From contig RDXE01000043.1 of assembly GCA_004292755.1 (NCBI GenBank), positions 32,305 through 96,304 of the forward strand: a DNA stretch of 64,000 nt, given 5' to 3'. The translations under genes were made by a program, and so were the position numbers. Shown here one piece after another: positions 17,356 to 27,126 of this stretch; the first letter of the stretch is position 1, and the number at the start of each line of letters is the position of its first letter. The notes below the pieces were generated by a model. It was not told where the DNA came from and did no database searches. It worked only from the letters and a program-made list of their open reading frames with translations. The DNA is from Alphaproteobacteria bacterium. GTDB taxonomy: Bacteria > Pseudomonadota > Alphaproteobacteria > Elsterales > Elsteraceae.

Positions 17356-17992
17356 ACCACCCGTCGATTGGGCGGCGTTCTGGGATCAGCGCTACAACCG
17401 ACCGGACTATGCGTTCGGTCAGGAGGCAAACACCCACCTGCGCTCGCAAGCCTGGCGTCTGGCGCCAGACTCAACGGTGCTGGTGCCAGCCGATGGCGAG
17501 GGGCGCAATGGCGTGTTTCTCGCCACAGCAGGTCATCGGGTGACCAGCGTCGACATCTCACCCCTCGGCTGCGCCAAGGCGCAGCGCTTGGCTGAGCAGC
17601 GCGGCGTGCAGGTCACTGTGGTGCAAGCGGACCTGGAGCAGTGGAGCTGGCCCGTTGCTGCAGCCGGTACCGGCGTCGGCGCTGTGGTCAGCATCTTCTT
17701 CCACCTGCCTCCAGATCTGCGCCGCGCCCTGCACCGCCGGATGGCGGAGGCGCTTGCCCCCGGTGGCCTGATCATCCTGGAGGGCTACCACCCGGACCAA
17801 ATCCCCCTGAAGCAGCAATATGGCTCCGGCGGCCCTGGAGACGCCCGGTTGCTGTACACGCCTGAGATGTTGGCGGAGGACTTCCACGATCTCTCCATCG
17901 TGGAGTTGACCAGCGGGCGGGTCACGCTGGCAGAAGGGCCCTTGCACTCTGGCCCTGCAGCCGTGACCCGCGGCATCTGGCGGCGGGACTAG
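17345..17992 (+). CDS. Class I SAM-dependent methyltransferase, TehB/TPMT-like
   Basis: A 215-residue protein that begins WAAFWDQRYNRPDYAFGQEAN, typical of small TehB- or thiopurine-methyltransferase-like proteins. The SAM region is VLVPADGEGRNGVFLA, followed by VTSVDISP and a LAPGGLIILEGYHP strand. The substrate is unknown. The start at 17345 lies inside the end of the cyclophilin gene, so the three genes from 16295 form one operon. A convergent hairpin separates it from parB. Confidence 0.82.
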   Translation: MPAEPPVDWAAFWDQRYNRPDYAFGQEANTHLRSQAWRLAPDSTVLVPADGEGRNGVFLATAGHRVTSVDISPLGCAKAQRLAEQRGVQVTVVQADLEQWSWPVAAAGTGVGAVVSIFFHLPPDLRRALHRRMAEALAPGGLIILEGYHPDQIPLKQQYGSGGPGDARLLYTPEMLAEDFHDLSIVELTSGRVTLAEGPLHSGPAAVTRGIWRRD

Positions 17993-18002
17993 CGCGGTTC
18001 CG

Positions 18003-18049
18003 ACACGCATTGGTGCGCCATCAGGTGAGGCCACCTGATGGCGGCGTGT
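18003..18049. terminator. Two-tier hairpin between convergent methyltransferase and parB
   Basis: An inner 12-bp stem (CGCCATCAGGTG with CACCTGATGGCG, 4-base loop, 18016-18043) is enclosed by an outer 6-bp ACACGC/GCGTGT pair. It lies between two convergent stops and likely ends both transcripts or blocks read-through. No clear U tract. Confidence 0.55.
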
Positions 18050-18050
18050 G

Positions 18051-18920
18051 CTAGCGCTGATTCAAGCGCGCAATCACATCATCCAATTGCTCAAGTGATC
18101 CATAGTGGATCACCACGCGGCCCCGGCCCTTGGGGTCGTGATCAATCACCACCTGCAGACCCAGCAGAGTGGAAATGTCTTGCTGCAGGGCTGCGATGTC
18201 CGCGTCCCACGCAGCCGCTGGCGTGGGCGGAGGAGGGGTGCCCGGTTCCGCCCGCCGCCCCTTACGGCCTTGGGCCAACCGCTCGGCTTCGCGCACCGAC
18301 AGCCCCTTGGTCACCACCTGCTGCGCCAATGCCTCTGCATCGGGCAGGCCAACCAGGGCCCGGGCGTGGCCAGCACTCAAGCGTCCTTCCCGGATCATCG
18401 ACTGAATGCTGTTGGGCAGGGTAAGCAACCGGAGCAAGTTGGCAATGTGAGCGCGGCTCTTGCCGATGGTTTGGGCGATGCGGTCCTGGGTGTACTGGAA
18501 GTCAGAAATCAGTTGCTGATAGCCTGCTGCTTCTTCAATCGCGCTCAAATCCGTTCGCTGCACATTCTCGATCAGACCGATCTCAAGGGCTTCGACGTCG
18601 GACAGTTCGCGGATCACCACCGGCACTTCATGCAGCTTGGCTGCTTGGGCGGCACGCCACCGCCGCTCCCCTGCGATGATTTCCCAGCGCGACTCCGCGA
18701 TGGGGCGGACCAGCAAGGGCTGGATCACGCCTTGTTCCCGGATGGATTGGACCAGCTGGTCCATCGCCTCGGCATCGAAATGCCGCCGCGGCTGATAGCG
18801 ACCGGGTTGAAGCTGCTCGATCGGGAGGCGGCGGGTTGCCTCCATTGACGGCGCATCGGCTGGGTCGTCTCCGCCAAGAAGTGCTGCGATACCTTTTCCC
18901 AGACCGCGCTTTGCGCTCAT
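18051..18920 (-). CDS. parB: Chromosome partitioning protein ParB
   Basis: A 289-residue CTP-dependent clamp that loads at parS and spreads to organise the origin region. It has the N-terminal KRGLGKGIAALL peptide that touches ParA, the GERRWRAAQAA CTP/arginine patch, the ENVQRTDL segment, and a central helix-turn-helix (TQDRIAQTIGKSRAHIANLLRLL). A linker and C-terminal dimerisation domain follow. It overlaps parA by 4 bases. Two parS sites are present 1.4 and 3.4 kb upstream in the same cluster. Confidence 0.97.
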   Translation of the reverse strand: MSAKRGLGKGIAALLGGDDPADAPSMEATRRLPIEQLQPGRYQPRRHFDAEAMDQLVQSIREQGVIQPLLVRPIAESRWEIIAGERRWRAAQAAKLHEVPVVIRELSDVEALEIGLIENVQRTDLSAIEEAAGYQQLISDFQYTQDRIAQTIGKSRAHIANLLRLLTLPNSIQSMIREGRLSAGHARALVGLPDAEALAQQVVTKGLSVREAERLAQGRKGRRAEPGTPPPPTPAAAWDADIAALQQDISTLLGLQVVIDHDPKGRGRVVIHYGSLEQLDDVIARLNQR

Positions 18921-19729
18921 GGCCGCACCTCAACGCCTTGGCGCTTCAACAACTCAGACGCGAGGTGGGCATAGGCCAAGGCACCGGGCGAGCGGTGGTC
19001 GTACAGCATGACTGGTTTGCCATGGCTGGGAGCTTCGGAGATGCGGACGTTGCGCGGAATCACGGTCTCAAACACTTGGGTACCGAAGTGGCTGCGGACG
19101 TCAGCTGCCACCTGCTCCGACAAGTTGTTGCGTCGGTCAAACATGGTCAACACAACCCCTGCCAAAGTCAGGGAGCGGTTGAGCGACCGCCGGATGCGGT
19201 CGATGGTCCGCATCAGGTGGGACAGACCCTCCAGCGCGTAGTACTCCGTCTGCAGCGGTACCAGCACCTGATCGGCTGCGACCAGGGCATTGACGGTCAA
19301 GAGCCCAAGCGACGGCGGGCAATCAATCAGGATGGTATCCACCCCGGTGGCGCGGGATTGAATCGCGTCGCGCAAGCGGAACTCACGTCCCTCCTGACCC
19401 ACCAGTTCAACCTCGGCACCCGATAGGTCCACTGTCGCGGTGACGAGGCTGAGACCGGGAATGCCGGTTGGGATCATCACGTCCGCAATGGGACGTCCAT
19501 CCAGGAGTGCCTGGTAGCTGCCATTGTCGCGCAGCTTCGGTGGGATGCCCAAGCCGGTGGTGGCATTGCCCTGAGGGTCAAGATCGATCAGGCAAACAGT
19601 CCGCCCGACAGCCACGAGACCGGTGGCAAGGTTGATTGCAGTGGTGGTCTTGCCGACACCACCTTTTTGATTGGCAACGGCGATCACCTGGGACGGGCGA
19701 TGGCCGACAGTATCCGATGGGTTAGACAC
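18917..19729 (-). CDS. parA: Chromosome partitioning ATPase ParA
   Basis: A 270-residue deviant Walker ATPase that positions origin DNA together with ParB. The deviant P-loop is NQKGGVGKTTTAIN, Walker A' and B regions follow as CLIDLDPQGNATTGLG and LIDCPPSLGLLT. Length and lack of an N-terminal helix-turn-helix match chromosomal Soj/ParA. Its start overlaps the rsmG stop by 8 bases, so rsmG-parA-parB are co-translated. Confidence 0.97.
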   Translation of the reverse strand: MSNPSDTVGHRPSQVIAVANQKGGVGKTTTAINLATGLVAVGRTVCLIDLDPQGNATTGLGIPPKLRDNGSYQALLDGRPIADVMIPTGIPGLSLVTATVDLSGAEVELVGQEGREFRLRDAIQSRATGVDTILIDCPPSLGLLTVNALVAADQVLVPLQTEYYALEGLSHLMRTIDRIRRSLNRSLTLAGVVLTMFDRRNNLSEQVAADVRSHFGTQVFETVIPRNVRISEAPSHGKPVMLYDHRSPGALAYAHLASELLKRQGVEVRP

Positions 19730-20381
19730 GGGATAGGGACTCCAGAACTAGCACCACGCCGGTCGGGTCGACCAGACTGGGCCGGGTTGTGTGGGTGAAT
19801 CGCCAATGACGCTGCGCTGCAGCCACTTCATCGGCCCAGCGCTCCCCCTTCAACAACACCGCGCGTCCCCCCGGCGCGAGATGTCGATGGACCAAGGCCA
19901 GCAGATCCGGCAACGGTGCCAAAGCGCGGGCGGTGACACAATCAGCCGCCAACGGTGGGACAGCTTCTGCGCGGCGCGCTTCCACCGACACCACCAACCC
20001 CATTACCCGCGCGGCATCCCGCAGGAAAGTTGCCTTGCGTTGATCAGAGTCGATGAGATGAACGTCGCTCAGCCCGCAGGCCGCTAACACCAAGCCGGGG
20101 AAGCCAGCGCCAGAGCCGAGATCGCACAGACGGCGACAGCCGATCAAGTTGGGCCACAGCTGCACACTATCCAGCATATGGCGCTGCCACAGCACAGGAA
20201 CAGTTGCCGGACCAACCAAGTTGATTCGGGTTTGCCAGAGCCGAAGCGTCTCGGCATAGCGCTCCAACCGGTCGAGCGTTTCACGTGAAACATGCCCAGC
20301 GACGATGTCCGGACCATCCGGCACCACAGTCCCTGAGCCGTCCGTTGTAGCAGCGTCAGGCGGCATCGGCGCGCCGAACAA
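19722..20381 (-). CDS. rsmG: 16S rRNA m7G527 methyltransferase
   Basis: A 219-residue SAM enzyme (GidB) that methylates G527 of 16S rRNA. The SAM loop [15 protein letters not shown] is diagnostic, followed by [14 protein letters not shown] and VTARALAPL. The early sequence [13 protein letters not shown] is the usual one in which a parS palindrome is embedded. The start at 20381 overlaps the mnmG end by 26 bases. Confidence 0.96.
   Translation of the reverse strand: MFGAPMPPDAATTDGSGTVVPDGPDIVAGHVSRETLDRLERYAETLRLWQTRINLVGPATVPVLWQRHMLDSVQLWPNLIGCRRLCDLGSGAGFPGLVLAACGLSDVHLIDSDQRKATFLRDAARVMGLVVSVEARRAEAVPPLAADCVTARALAPLPDLLALVHRHLAPGGRAVLLKGERWADEVAAAQRHWRFTHTTRPSLVDPTGVVLVLESLSRV
20277..20292. 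promoter_or_regulatory. parS site inside rsmG
   Basis: CGTTTCACGTGAAACA matches the 16-bp parS consensus (TGTTTCACGTGAAACA) at 15 positions, with a perfect 14-bp palindrome at 20278-20291. It is read as HVSRET in rsmG. ParB is encoded about 1.4 kb away. Confidence 0.9.
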
Positions 20382-22209
20382 ATCGCAACAGCGCGACCAG
20401 GGCCGCTGGCGTCATCCCCGGAATACGACCAGCCGCGCCCAGCGTGGCTGGCCGCGCGGCTGCCAGCTTTTGACGAATCTCGGCGGACAAGCCACCAATC
20501 GCCATCACATCCAAATCCGGCGGCAGCGACAGTGCTTCATCCCGGCGGAAGGCCCGAATGTCAGCCTCCTGTCGATCAAGATAGCCCGCGTATAGAGCGT
20601 CGACGGACAGTTGCTCCCAAATCGGCTCGGCTATCTCCGACACAAAGGGCCAGGCGCTGGCCAACTGTTCGCGCGTCATACCGGGCAGACGCATGACATC
20701 CAATGCTGTGCGTGGCAGCCCATCTCGATTGACCTCAATACCATGGGTCGCCAACGCCGTGGGCGACAAGGCGGTCGTCTGAATGCGGTGGCGGGCGTCC
20801 GCCAGGGCTTGGCGCTTACCACTGTAGGCATCTGTGCGGGCGGCCCCGACGCACCCGACGCTGATGCCGCGATCGGTCAGACGCTGATCGGCATTGTCAG
20901 CGCGCAAGCTCAAGCGATACTCGGCGCGGCTGGTGAACATGCGATAGGGTTCGGTGGTGCCCCGCGTGATCAGGTCATCAATCATCACGCCGATATAGGC
21001 CTCAGCCCGGTCGAGCACGAAGGGGGGCGACCCATTGGGCGTCAACACGGCGTTGATCCCAGCCATCAGCCCCTGCGCTGCGGCTTCCTCATACCCCGTC
21101 GTGCCATTGATCTGCCCCGCCAGGAACAATCCAGGCAGCTTCGCCACCTCCAAGCCTGGGGTGAGTTCACGCGGATCCACAAAGTCATATTCAATAGCAT
21201 AGCCGGGGCGGAGGATGGTCGCCGCCTCCAACCCAGGAATGCTGGCGATCATCGCCGCCTGCACCTCGGCTGGCAGAGACGTGGAGATGCCATTGGGATA
21301 GACGGTGTGATCGTCCAGACCCTCTGGTTCCAAGAAAATCTGGTGCCGGTCCCGGTCGGCAAACCGCACCACCTTGTCCTCAATCGAGGGGCAATAGCGC
21401 GGTCCCGTGCTGGCAATTTGACCAGAGTACATCGGTGATCGCGACAGGTTCGCGCGGATAATCGCGTGCGTGGTAGGCGTCGTCTCGGTGATGCCACAGG
21501 CGATCTGGGGTGTGGTGATCGCCGTGGTGAGAAAACTGAAGGGCGGCGGTGGATCATCCCCCGCCTGCATCTCCAGTCGATCCCAGGCGATGGTCCGGCC
21601 ATCCAGCCGCGCGGGCGTACCGGTCTTCAGCCGTCCCAGCGCCAGCCCGGCCCCGATCAAGCGGTCTGACAAGCCAAGCGCTGGCGCCTCGCCAACGCGT
21701 CCTGCTGGGATCCGCTGTTCGCCAATATGGATCAAACCATTGAGGAACGTGCCTGTGGTCAGCACCACGGCATCAGCCATCAGGGCTTCGCCGGTGCTGC
21801 CGATCACGCCGCGACACCGACCGCCCTCTATCTGCAGGTCCGTGACTGCACCTTCAGTGATCTCCAAACCCGGCAGTTCGGCCAACAGCTGTTGGATCGC
21901 CGCGGCATAGAGCCGCCGGTCGGCCTGCGCCCGAGGGCCGCGCACCGCGGGGCCTTTCGACCGGTTCAGCATTCGGAACTGGATGCCGCCCCGGTCGATG
22001 GCCCGCGCCATGATGCCGTCCAAGGCATCAATCTCGCGAACCAGATGACCCTTGCCCAGACCGCCGATGGCGGGATTGCACGACATCGCGCCAATGGTGT
22101 CCCGTCGGTGGGTCGCCAGCAACACACGGGCACCCATGCGGGCCGCTGCTGCTGCTGCCTCACACCCGGCATGACCGCCGCCAACAACGATGACATCCCA
22201 CCGCTTCAC
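20356..22209 (-). CDS. mnmG: tRNA uridine 5-carboxymethylaminomethyl modification enzyme MnmG
   Basis: A 617-residue FAD protein (GidA) that works with MnmE to place the cmnm5 group on U34 of certain tRNAs. It starts with the FAD-binding [14 protein letters not shown] and contains [20 protein letters not shown] and [15 protein letters not shown], all family hallmarks. Length equals the norm. mnmE lies just upstream in transcription order, 102 bp away with a parS in between. Confidence 0.97.
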   Translation of the reverse strand: MKRWDVIVVGGGHAGCEAAAAAARMGARVLLATHRRDTIGAMSCNPAIGGLGKGHLVREIDALDGIMARAIDRGGIQFRMLNRSKGPAVRGPRAQADRRLYAAAIQQLLAELPGLEITEGAVTDLQIEGGRCRGVIGSTGEALMADAVVLTTGTFLNGLIHIGEQRIPAGRVGEAPALGLSDRLIGAGLALGRLKTGTPARLDGRTIAWDRLEMQAGDDPPPPFSFLTTAITTPQIACGITETTPTTHAIIRANLSRSPMYSGQIASTGPRYCPSIEDKVVRFADRDRHQIFLEPEGLDDHTVYPNGISTSLPAEVQAAMIASIPGLEAATILRPGYAIEYDFVDPRELTPGLEVAKLPGLFLAGQINGTTGYEEAAAQGLMAGINAVLTPNGSPPFVLDRAEAYIGVMIDDLITRGTTEPYRMFTSRAEYRLSLRADNADQRLTDRGISVGCVGAARTDAYSGKRQALADARHRIQTTALSPTALATHGIEVNRDGLPRTALDVMRLPGMTREQLASAWPFVSEIAEPIWEQLSVDALYAGYLDRQEADIRAFRRDEALSLPPDLDVMAIGGLSAEIRQKLAAARPATLGAAGRIPGMTPAALVALLRFVRRADAA

Positions 22210-22287
22210 GTTCGTCTCCCATGATCATGCTGCCGGGACCATAGCGATGCATCCCGCCCCCCGGCAAGGCGCATCGGTGTCCACCGC

Positions 22288-22303
22288 TGTTTCACGTGAA
22301 ACA
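22288..22303. promoter_or_regulatory. Perfect parS site between mnmE and mnmG
   Basis: TGTTTCACGTGAAACA is an exact 16-bp match to the bacterial parS palindrome. It is intergenic, 8 bases past the mnmE stop on the minus strand. It is the stronger of the two sites seen. Confidence 0.95.
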
Positions 22304-22310
22304 CTGTCGG

Positions 22311-23606
22311 TCACTTGCCGATGCAGAACTCCGAAAACACCACGTCCAGCAAGTCCTCCACATCAACTCGCCCGGCAATGCGACCAAGCGCGTGGGCCGC
22401 ATGGCGCAGGTCCTCCGCGGCGAGCTCCGGCAAGGCCGCCACGGTGGCTCGGCGCAAGGCCGCCACGGCATCACCCAATGCATAGCGATGCCGCTCCCGC
22501 CCAAAGCTCGGGTCGCTCCCGGTCTCGAGCAACCTCGCGGCGTGATCCTCGATCTCTGCCAGCAACCCTGCCAACCCCGCCCCCGTTGCTGAAGAGACCC
22601 CCAGCCAGCCAGGAGGGGAGGCGGCGAGATCGATCTTAGTGGCGACATGAATGACAGGTCCCGGCGGCGTGATCACATCTCCAGCTATTGTCGCCGACGC
22701 ATCCCGCAGCAACAACACAAGGTCCGCACTTGCCATGCGCGCAGCGCTACGGCGGACGCCTTCTTGCTCGACTGGGTCGACTGTGTCTCGCAGACCGGCA
22801 GTGTCTGCCAAAGTCACCGGCCAGCCATTGAGGTCCAGATGCACCTCAACCACGTCTCGCGTTGTGCCTGCCACCGGTGAGACGATGGCAACATCACGCT
22901 CGGCCAGCCGATTGAGCAGGCTGGACTTGCCAACATTGGGCGGACCGACAATCGCCACCTGCAACCCGCGCCGCAGTCGCTCCGCCCGGTGCGACCGGTC
23001 GAGGGCGCGCTCGATGTCGTCTGCTAGCACCGCAGCCTCGGCGAGGGCGGACGCGGCAAGGTCTTCCGGCAAGGGCTCATCAACGAAATCAATCGCCGCC
23101 TCGGCATGTGCCAGCAGGCGGATCACCCGCTGGCGCCAGGCGTCAGCCTGTCGACTGAGGGCACCACTGCCTTGCTGCAGGGCAAGGCGTGCCTGATGCG
23201 CGGTCTCTGCCGCGATCAGATCGGCCAGGGCCTCAACCTCGGTCAAATCGAGCTTGTGATTGTCAAAGGCACGGCGGGTGAACTCCCCCGGCTCTGCCAA
23301 CCGCACACCATCCACCGCGAGCACAGCCTCCAGCACCCCCGCCACCACGGCGCGGCCACCATGACCCTGCAATTCCAAGACATCCTCGCCGGTGAAACTC
23401 GCAGGGGCTGGGAACCACAGCGCGAGGCCGTGATCCATCAACGCCCCGGTTCCTGGATGGCGGAAGCGTGCCCGGTGGGCCCGTCGGGGCTGTGGCACCT
23501 GCCCCACAACCGCCGCGGCCACCTGTGCAGCTGCCGGACCAGATACCCGGATGACTGCAACGCCAGCCCGACCGGCACCACTCGCCGGGGCAACAATCGT
23601 GGTCAC
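22311..23606 (-). CDS. mnmE: tRNA modification GTPase MnmE
   Basis: A 431-residue GTPase partner of MnmG. The N-terminal formyl-THF-binding domain (VAVIRVSGPAA, GEFTRRAFDNHKLDL) is followed by a G domain with GPPNVGKSSLLN, DTAGLRDTVD and ATKID, set within a helical domain, and the product ends in the catalytic CIGK motif with its essential Cys. It is slightly shorter than the common ~450 residues. Its ATG overlaps the stop of the upstream Fe-S protein gene. Confidence 0.97.
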   Translation of the reverse strand: MTTIVAPASGAGRAGVAVIRVSGPAAAQVAAAVVGQVPQPRRAHRARFRHPGTGALMDHGLALWFPAPASFTGEDVLELQGHGGRAVVAGVLEAVLAVDGVRLAEPGEFTRRAFDNHKLDLTEVEALADLIAAETAHQARLALQQGSGALSRQADAWRQRVIRLLAHAEAAIDFVDEPLPEDLAASALAEAAVLADDIERALDRSHRAERLRRGLQVAIVGPPNVGKSSLLNRLAERDVAIVSPVAGTTRDVVEVHLDLNGWPVTLADTAGLRDTVDPVEQEGVRRSAARMASADLVLLLRDASATIAGDVITPPGPVIHVATKIDLAASPPGWLGVSSATGAGLAGLLAEIEDHAARLLETGSDPSFGRERHRYALGDAVAALRRATVAALPELAAEDLRHAAHALGRIAGRVDVEDLLDVVFSEFCIGK

Positions 23607-23995
23607 GCGCTGGCAGCCCCAGTGCTTGAACCCGCGTAAGCTGCTTCCTGTTCCGGTGTCAGGCGCTTCTGCTTGGTGTCCAACAGCAGGCGCTCCACGC
23701 GACCGCCCTCCACCAGATGGGTCTGGAGGATTTCATCCACATCGGCGCGGGTCCGATAATGGTACCAGACCCCCTCGGGATAGATCACCATCACGGGTCC
23801 AAGCTCGCAGCGGTCCAGGCATCCCGCCAGATTGATCCGCACGCCCTTCAAGCCTGCCGCTTTGGCCTGGTCTTTCAGATAGCCGCGCAACGCCTCGGCA
23901 TCCTTCTCGGCACAGCAGCCACGGACGTGCCCAGCCTCGCGCCGGTTGGTGCAACAGAACACATGGGCCCGATAAAACGCTGCGGGGTCAGACAT
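23603..23995 (-). CDS. Thioredoxin-like [2Fe-2S] ferredoxin
   Basis: A 130-residue protein of the thioredoxin-fold ferredoxin family, related to NuoE and to Shethna-type proteins. Cluster ligands are C14 (in HVFCCTNRRE), C27 or C28 (HVRGCC), C59 and C63 (INLAGCLDRC). GPVMVIYPEGVWYHYRTRADVDEI is the usual C-terminal strand-helix. An electron-transfer role is likely; the partner is unknown. GGAG lies about nine bases before the ATG at 23995, and its stop overlaps the mnmE start, suggesting a shared transcript with tRNA modification genes. Confidence 0.88.
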   Translation of the reverse strand: MSDPAAFYRAHVFCCTNRREAGHVRGCCAEKDAEALRGYLKDQAKAAGLKGVRINLAGCLDRCELGPVMVIYPEGVWYHYRTRADVDEILQTHLVEGGRVERLLLDTKQKRLTPEQEAAYAGSSTGAASA

Positions 23996-24109
23996 CGCGG
24001 GTATCTCCAAAGGATTGTGCGCGGAGGCTAGCGGCAGTTCGGGGAAGCCGTCTAGGCTTGGCGCGCGTGCGACCGGCTGCCGCGTCCCACTCACGTTAGG
24101 AGAGCGTCG

Positions 24110-24808
24110 ATGCCCATGATCCCAATCACCGCTGATGATGGCGGAACCTTTCAAGCGCTGCACGCCGCACCGCCCGGTGGCAGTGGCCCGACTGTCCTGT
24201 TGATCCAAGAAATCTTTGGCATCAATGGTGTGATGCGCGATCTCGCCGCCGACTTTGCGGCCCAGGGTTACCATGTGCTGTGCCCAGATTTGTTTTGGCG
24301 CCAACGCCCTGGGGTCGAGTTGACAGATCAAACCGAAGCTGAGTGGGCCGAGGCCTTTGCTCTCTACAAAGGGTTTGATGAAGCTGCAGGCATCCGCGAT
24401 CTGACCGCCACTCTGGCTGTCGCCCGCACCTTGCCCGGTGCGTCCGGTAAGGTTGGATCAGTCGGCTACTGCCTTGGTGGCAAACTCGCCTACCTGACGG
24501 CGACCCGCACAACAGTGGACTGCGCCGTTGGCTACTACGGTGTTGGCATTGAGGCCGCCCTGGAGGAAGCCGCGGCGATCACCAATCCACTCCTGCTCCA
24601 CATTGCAGGCCAGGATGGGTACTGCCCAGCTGCCGCACAGGATGCCATTGTCGGTCGGTTGCGCTCGGTCGGTCCCGCGACCGTCGTGGTGCATGGTGGC
24701 GTTGACCATGCCTTCGCCCGCGTTGGCGGCCAACACTGGAACGCTGCAGCTGCGGCCGTTGCCAACTCGATGACCAAGCAATTCTTTGCCCGCCTGTTGA
24801 AGGAGTAG
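24110..24808 (+). CDS. Dienelactone hydrolase family protein
   Basis: A 232-residue alpha/beta hydrolase with the DLH catalytic triad C121 (GYCLGG), D169 (GQDGYC) and H200 (VDHAFAR). The N-terminal IQEIFGINGVMRDLAADFA contains the conserved Glu that activates the cysteine. DLH opens dienelactones in chloroaromatic breakdown, but most genomic copies have unknown substrates. It is followed 3 bp later by a quinone reductase gene, likely co-transcribed. Confidence 0.9.
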   Translation: MPMIPITADDGGTFQALHAAPPGGSGPTVLLIQEIFGINGVMRDLAADFAAQGYHVLCPDLFWRQRPGVELTDQTEAEWAEAFALYKGFDEAAGIRDLTATLAVARTLPGASGKVGSVGYCLGGKLAYLTATRTTVDCAVGYYGVGIEAALEEAAAITNPLLLHIAGQDGYCPAAAQDAIVGRLRSVGPATVVVHGGVDHAFARVGGQHWNAAAAAVANSMTKQFFARLLKE

Positions 24809-24811
24809 CTG

Positions 24812-25780
24812 ATGTCCCGCGCTGTTCGCATTCATGCCGCCGGCGGCCCCGAGGTATTGACGCTCGACACCGTCGAGGTTGGTGATCCTGGTCCCGGTCA
24901 AATCCGCATGCGCCAGACCGTGTGCGGTGTGAACTTCATTGATATCTACCAGCGCACCGGCCTGTATCCGCTGCCGCTGCCTGCCACCCTTGGTATGGAA
25001 GGGGTGGGCGTCATCGATGCCATTGGCGAGGGCGTCACTGGCCTGTCGGTCGGCGATCGCGTTGGGTACCCGATGGTGTTGGGCGGCTATGCCGAGGTGC
25101 GCCTGATCGCAGCCGACCGGGTGGTCCGCATCCCCGATGGAATTGAGGACACCACAGCTGCCGGCATTCTGCTGCGTGGCTGTACCGTTCAGTATCTGAT
25201 CCGCCGCATTCATCCAGTCCAGCCGGGCGACGTGATCATCAATCACGCCGCTGCGGGTGGTGTTGGCCTGCTCCTGTCCCAATGGGCGAAGCATTTGGGC
25301 GCCACGGTGATTGGTACTGTCTCAACACCCGCCAAAGCAGAGTTGGCACGGGCTCACGGCGCGGACCGCGTGGTGTTGCCAGGAGAGGATCTAGTCGCCG
25401 TCGCGAAGGAGATGACTGGCGGCCAGGGTGTGCCGGTGGTCTATGACTCGATCGGCAAGGACACGCTGATGACCTCGCTCGATTGCCTGCGACCCCGTGG
25501 CATTCTGGTCAGCTTTGGGAACGCCAGCGGTGCCCCGCCTGCCATTGAACCTGGCCTGCTGGGAGCCAAAGGATCCCTGTTCCTCACCCGGCCAAGCCTC
25601 GGCCACTACATCGCTACCCGCGCGGAGCTGGAGGCGACCGCAGCCGATCTGTTTGCCTTCCTGGTGTCCGGTAAGGCAACGGTGCGTGTGGATCAGCGCT
25701 TCCCACTGGCCGACGCTGCAGCCGCACACGAGGCGCTGGCCAGCCGCAAGACCACAGGCTCAACCGTCCTGATGGTTTGA
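24812..25780 (+). CDS. NADPH:quinone oxidoreductase (zinc-free MDR family)
   Basis: A 322-residue medium-chain reductase, QorA-like. It has GVNFIDIYQRTGLYP, the fold-typical LGMEGVGVID (no zinc-ligand set) and the NADPH motif HAAAGGVGLLLSQWAKHLGA. It likely reduces quinones or enones with NADPH. The ATG at 24812 follows AAGGAG. It ends at a GC-rich hairpin facing rho. Confidence 0.9.
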   Translation: MSRAVRIHAAGGPEVLTLDTVEVGDPGPGQIRMRQTVCGVNFIDIYQRTGLYPLPLPATLGMEGVGVIDAIGEGVTGLSVGDRVGYPMVLGGYAEVRLIAADRVVRIPDGIEDTTAAGILLRGCTVQYLIRRIHPVQPGDVIINHAAAGGVGLLLSQWAKHLGATVIGTVSTPAKAELARAHGADRVVLPGEDLVAVAKEMTGGQGVPVVYDSIGKDTLMTSLDCLRPRGILVSFGNASGAPPAIEPGLLGAKGSLFLTRPSLGHYIATRAELEATAADLFAFLVSGKATVRVDQRFPLADAAAAHEALASRKTTGSTVLMV

Positions 25781-25792
25781 TCATAACCTCTG

Positions 25793-25836
25793 CGCCACCA
25801 CTGGGCCTGCGGATCAGCTCCGCTCCAGTGGTGGCG
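25793..25836. terminator. 12-bp hairpin between convergent qor and rho
   Basis: CGCCACCACTGG and CCAGTGGTGGCG form a perfect 12-bp stem with a 20-base loop between two convergent stop codons. No U tract is evident. Confidence 0.55.
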
Positions 25837-25847
25837 TTGACTTGATG

Positions 25848-27104
25848 CTAGGTGTTCATCGCCTCGAAGAAGTCCGCATTGCTCTTGGACTGCTTCAATT
25901 TGTCGAGGAGGAATTCCATCGCGTCGGTTGGCCCCATTGGCATCAACACGCGGCGGAGCACCCACATCTTCGACAAGGTGCCGCGGTCAACCAGCAACTC
26001 TTCCTTACGGGTGCCGGACTTGGTGATATCGATGGCCGGGAAGGTTCGCTTGTCGGACAGCTTGCGGTCCAGAATGATCTCTGAGTTACCAGTGCCCTTG
26101 AACTCTTCGAAGATCACTTCGTCCATGCGGCTGCCAGTATCAATCAGCGCGGTGGCGATGATGGAGAGGGACCCGCCCTCCTCAATGTTTCGCGCAGCGC
26201 CGAAGAAGCGCTTTGGCCGTTGCAAGGCATTGGCGTCGACACCACCGGTCAACACCTTGCCGGAGGACGGCACCACGGTGTTGTAAGCGCGGGCCAAACG
26301 CGTGATCGAGTCCAGCAGGATGACGACATCGCGCTTGTGCTCCACCAGACGCTTTGCCTTCTCCAGCACCATCTCGGTCACTTGGACGTGGCGCGTGGCA
26401 GGCTCGTCGAAGGTGGAGGCAATGACCTCCCCATTCACTGAGCGGGCCATGTCGGTCACTTCTTCCGGACGCTCGTCAATCAGCAGAACAATCAGATAAA
26501 CCTCTGGATTGTTCTTGGAGATGGCGTGCGCCAAATTCTGCAGCATCACCGTCTTACCGGTGCGCGGCGGCGCCACGATCAGGGCGCGCTGGCCTTTGCC
26601 CAGAGGTGCAATCAGATCGATCACACGGGTGGAGTAATCCTTCCGGGTCGGGTCCTCGATCTCGATCTTCAGCCGCTCATCGGGATAGAGCGGCGTTAAG
26701 TTGTCGAAGTTGATGCGATGGCGCACCCGCTCCACATCTTCGAAGTTCGCCTTCGACACTTTGATCAGAGCGAAATACCGCTCGCCGTCACGCGGCGCGC
26801 GAATCTCCCCTTCCACTGTGTCGCCCGTGCGGAGGCCAAACCGGCGGATTTGCTGCGGACTGATGTAGATGTCATCGGGCCCCGGCAGGTAGTTGGACTG
26901 CGGCGAGCGCAGAAAACCAAACCCGTCAGGCAGCACCTCCAACACGCCATCGCCAGAGATCGCAACCTCTTTGGCAGCCAGCTGCTGCAAGATCGCAAAC
27001 ATCATGTCCTGCTTGCGCAGGGTCGAGGCGTTCTCAACCTCCAGCTCCTCAGCGAACGCCAGGAGGTCGGCGGGCGATTTGCGCTTCAGTTCTTCCAGGT
27101 GCAT
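25848..27104 (-). CDS. rho: Transcription termination factor Rho
   Basis: A 418-residue hexameric RNA helicase that ends transcription. The N-terminal Rho domain ([19 protein letters not shown]) is followed by a cold-shock-like RNA-binding domain ([25 protein letters not shown]). The ATPase core has the P-loop APPRTGKTV, Walker B region [13 protein letters not shown] and the R-loop/Q-loop. The ATG at 27104 gives standard length. The 194-bp leader contains a predicted three-way RNA junction. Confidence 0.97.
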   Translation of the reverse strand: MHLEELKRKSPADLLAFAEELEVENASTLRKQDMMFAILQQLAAKEVAISGDGVLEVLPDGFGFLRSPQSNYLPGPDDIYISPQQIRRFGLRTGDTVEGEIRAPRDGERYFALIKVSKANFEDVERVRHRINFDNLTPLYPDERLKIEIEDPTRKDYSTRVIDLIAPLGKGQRALIVAPPRTGKTVMLQNLAHAISKNNPEVYLIVLLIDERPEEVTDMARSVNGEVIASTFDEPATRHVQVTEMVLEKAKRLVEHKRDVVILLDSITRLARAYNTVVPSSGKVLTGGVDANALQRPKRFFGAARNIEEGGSLSIIATALIDTGSRMDEVIFEEFKGTGNSEIILDRKLSDKRTFPAIDITKSGTRKEELLVDRGTLSKMWVLRRVLMPMGPTDAMEFLLDKLKQSKSNADFFEAMNT

Positions 27105-27126
27105 GCCGCAACCATCAAAGCATGAG

